Shown here: positions 63,055-64,000 of the stretch, piece after piece
Position numbering within the stretch: position 1 is the stretch's first letter
Layout: the number at the start of each line of letters is the position of its first letter
Assembly (NCBI RefSeq): GCF_021654855.1
Contig: NZ_AP024202.1
Coordinates: 1,054,001 to 1,118,000 of the forward strand
Origin: Thiomicrorhabdus immobilis
Lineage (GTDB): Bacteria; Pseudomonadota; Gammaproteobacteria; Thiomicrospirales; Thiomicrospiraceae
Reading direction: 5' to 3'
DNA: 64,000 nucleotides
Translations under genes and position numbers: made by a program
The notes under the pieces: model-generated
What the model was told of the DNA's origin: nothing
Seen by the model: the letters and a program-made list of their open reading frames with translations, nothing else
The model's database searches: none

Positions 63055-63068
63055 TACCAGGCCTGGTA
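63055..63068. repeat. 14-bp copy of the palindrome upstream of glnS
   Basis: A perfect TACCAGGCCTGGTA lies 47 bases before the glnS start. A decayed copy, AACCAAGCCTGGTT, occurs about 110 bases earlier, near 62944. Confidence 0.8.
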
Positions 63069-63114
63069 GTTCTCCAAGCCCGATTCAATACGTTTTTAAC
63101 AGGTTTTTAGATAG

Positions 63115-64000
63115 ATGAGTAATAACGGTAAATCCGAAGCAGTTGATCGCCCAGTAAACTTCATTCGCAACATCATCAACGATGACTTAGCTCAGCACAA
63201 ACATGAGCAAGTACATACACGTTTCCCACCCGAGCCAAACGGTTATTTGCACATCGGTCACGCTAAATCGATCTGCTTAAACTTTGGTCTGGCAGAAGAT
63301 TATAACGGTGCGTGTAATTTGCGTTTTGACGATACCAACCCGGCAAAAGAAGACATGGAATATGTGGATTCGATTATGCAGGATGTCAGTTGGTTGGGTT
63401 TTCAGTGGGCGGGTGAGATTTGTTACTCTTCTAACTACTTTGACAAGTTTTACGGCTATGCGATTGAATTGATTGAAAAAGGGCTGGCTTATGTCTGTTT
63501 CTTGAATGCCGAAGAGACTCGTGAATACCGTGGTAACTTAAAAGAGCCAGGTAAAGACAGCCCTTACCGTGATACTTCGGTGGAAGAGAATTTGGCGCTG
63601 TTTGCCAAAATGAAAAACGGTGAATTCAAAGAGGGCGAGTGTGTGTTGCGCGCCAAAATCGATATGGCGTCTTCATTTATGTGTATGCGTGACCCAACGC
63701 TGTATCGTGTGCGTTTTGAACACCATCACCAAACTGGCGATAAGTGGTGTATCTACCCAATGTACGATTATGCGCACTGTATCTCGGATGCCATTGAAGG
63801 CATTACCCACTCATTGTGTACCTTAGAGTTCCAAGACAACCGTCGTTTGTATGACTGGGTATTGGATAATCTAAACGATTTCCAAAAACCGGATCGCCCG
63901 CATCAGTACGAGTTTTCACGTTTGAACTTGGAATACACGGTGATGTCTAAACGTAAGTTGCATCAGTTGGTGGACGATAAATTGGTCGAAGGTTGGAACG
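63115..64000 (+). CDS. glnS: Glutaminyl-tRNA synthetase (5' part, cut by the window end)
   Basis: GlnRS charges tRNA-Gln directly. The visible 295 residues include [24 protein letters not shown] with the HIGH signature, [19 protein letters not shown] and [19 protein letters not shown]. The reading frame is open to the last base, so the C-terminal half lies outside. The ATG at 63115 gives the expected N-terminus; the ribosome site before it is weak. Confidence 0.96.
   Translation, partial: MSNNGKSEAVDRPVNFIRNIINDDLAQHKHEQVHTRFPPEPNGYLHIGHAKSICLNFGLAEDYNGACNLRFDDTNPAKEDMEYVDSIMQDVSWLGFQWAGEICYSSNYFDKFYGYAIELIEKGLAYVCFLNAEETREYRGNLKEPGKDSPYRDTSVEENLALFAKMKNGEFKEGECVLRAKIDMASSFMCMRDPTLYRVRFEHHHQTGDKWCIYPMYDYAHCISDAIEGITHSLCTLEFQDNRRLYDWVLDNLNDFQKPDRPHQYEFSRLNLEYTVMSKRKLHQLVDDKLVEGWN

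Overview
The window looks like a chromosomal segment of a sulfur-oxidising gammaproteobacterium, most likely of the Thiomicrospira / Hydrogenovibrio / Thiomicrorhabdus group. This is inferred from gene content and order: a sulfide:quinone oxidoreductase-like flavoprotein, a YeeE/YedE sulfur transporter, NnrS, DUF3581, and classical gammaproteobacterial strings such as rseC-mucD, lepA-lepB-rnc-era-recO-pdxJ-acpS and comEC-lpxK-ycaR-kdsB. No lineage marker (rRNA) is present, so the assignment is tentative.

Layout. 0-2.4 kb: accessory DNA with a broken IS3-type transposase, a Fic-domain protein and a gene-poor stretch. 2.4-9.4 kb: housekeeping genes (ygfZ, cheW, queD, ispA, a 2-Cys peroxiredoxin, a CBS protein, nadB). 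9.6-21.3 kb: a long forward block of envelope-stress, translation, secretion and cofactor genes ending in DUF445, an SBF-type symporter and NnrS. 21.4-34.9 kb: mixed genes, including YeeE, a secreted beta-propeller, a three-gene ABC export operon, a calcium-motif protein, a GDSL lipoprotein, greB, the SQR-like flavoprotein with a small partner, and a PLP enzyme. 35-45.5 kb: amt, a Lon-family protease, a complete IS3-family element sitting exactly in the loop of a terminator, a CZB protein, DUF2062, comEC and lpxK. 45.5-58.8 kb: a cobalamin region. 59-64 kb: small genes and the 5' part of glnS.

The cobalamin region has two converging sets. The forward set (cobU-cobT-cobC-cobS) builds the lower ligand and nucleotide loop. 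The reverse set is one tightly overlapping operon behind a cobalamin riboswitch: btuB, a CobQ-BluB fusion, a BtuF-like protein, cobO, cobD, cbiB and a second BtuF-like protein. Together they cover uptake, adenosylation, amidation, aminopropanol attachment, dimethylbenzimidazole synthesis and nucleotide-loop assembly. No corrin-ring genes and no BtuCD transporter are in the window.

The most striking feature that gene calls do not explain is a short palindrome, consensus A(C/G)CAGGCCTGGT, whose core octamer CAGGCCTG occurs 26 times on my reading (about 1 expected by chance). It lies in genes and between genes, uses only two of the three reading frames inside genes, and in places is the centre of longer hairpins. 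It resembles the highly iterated palindromes or uptake sequences of other bacteria, but its role here is unknown.
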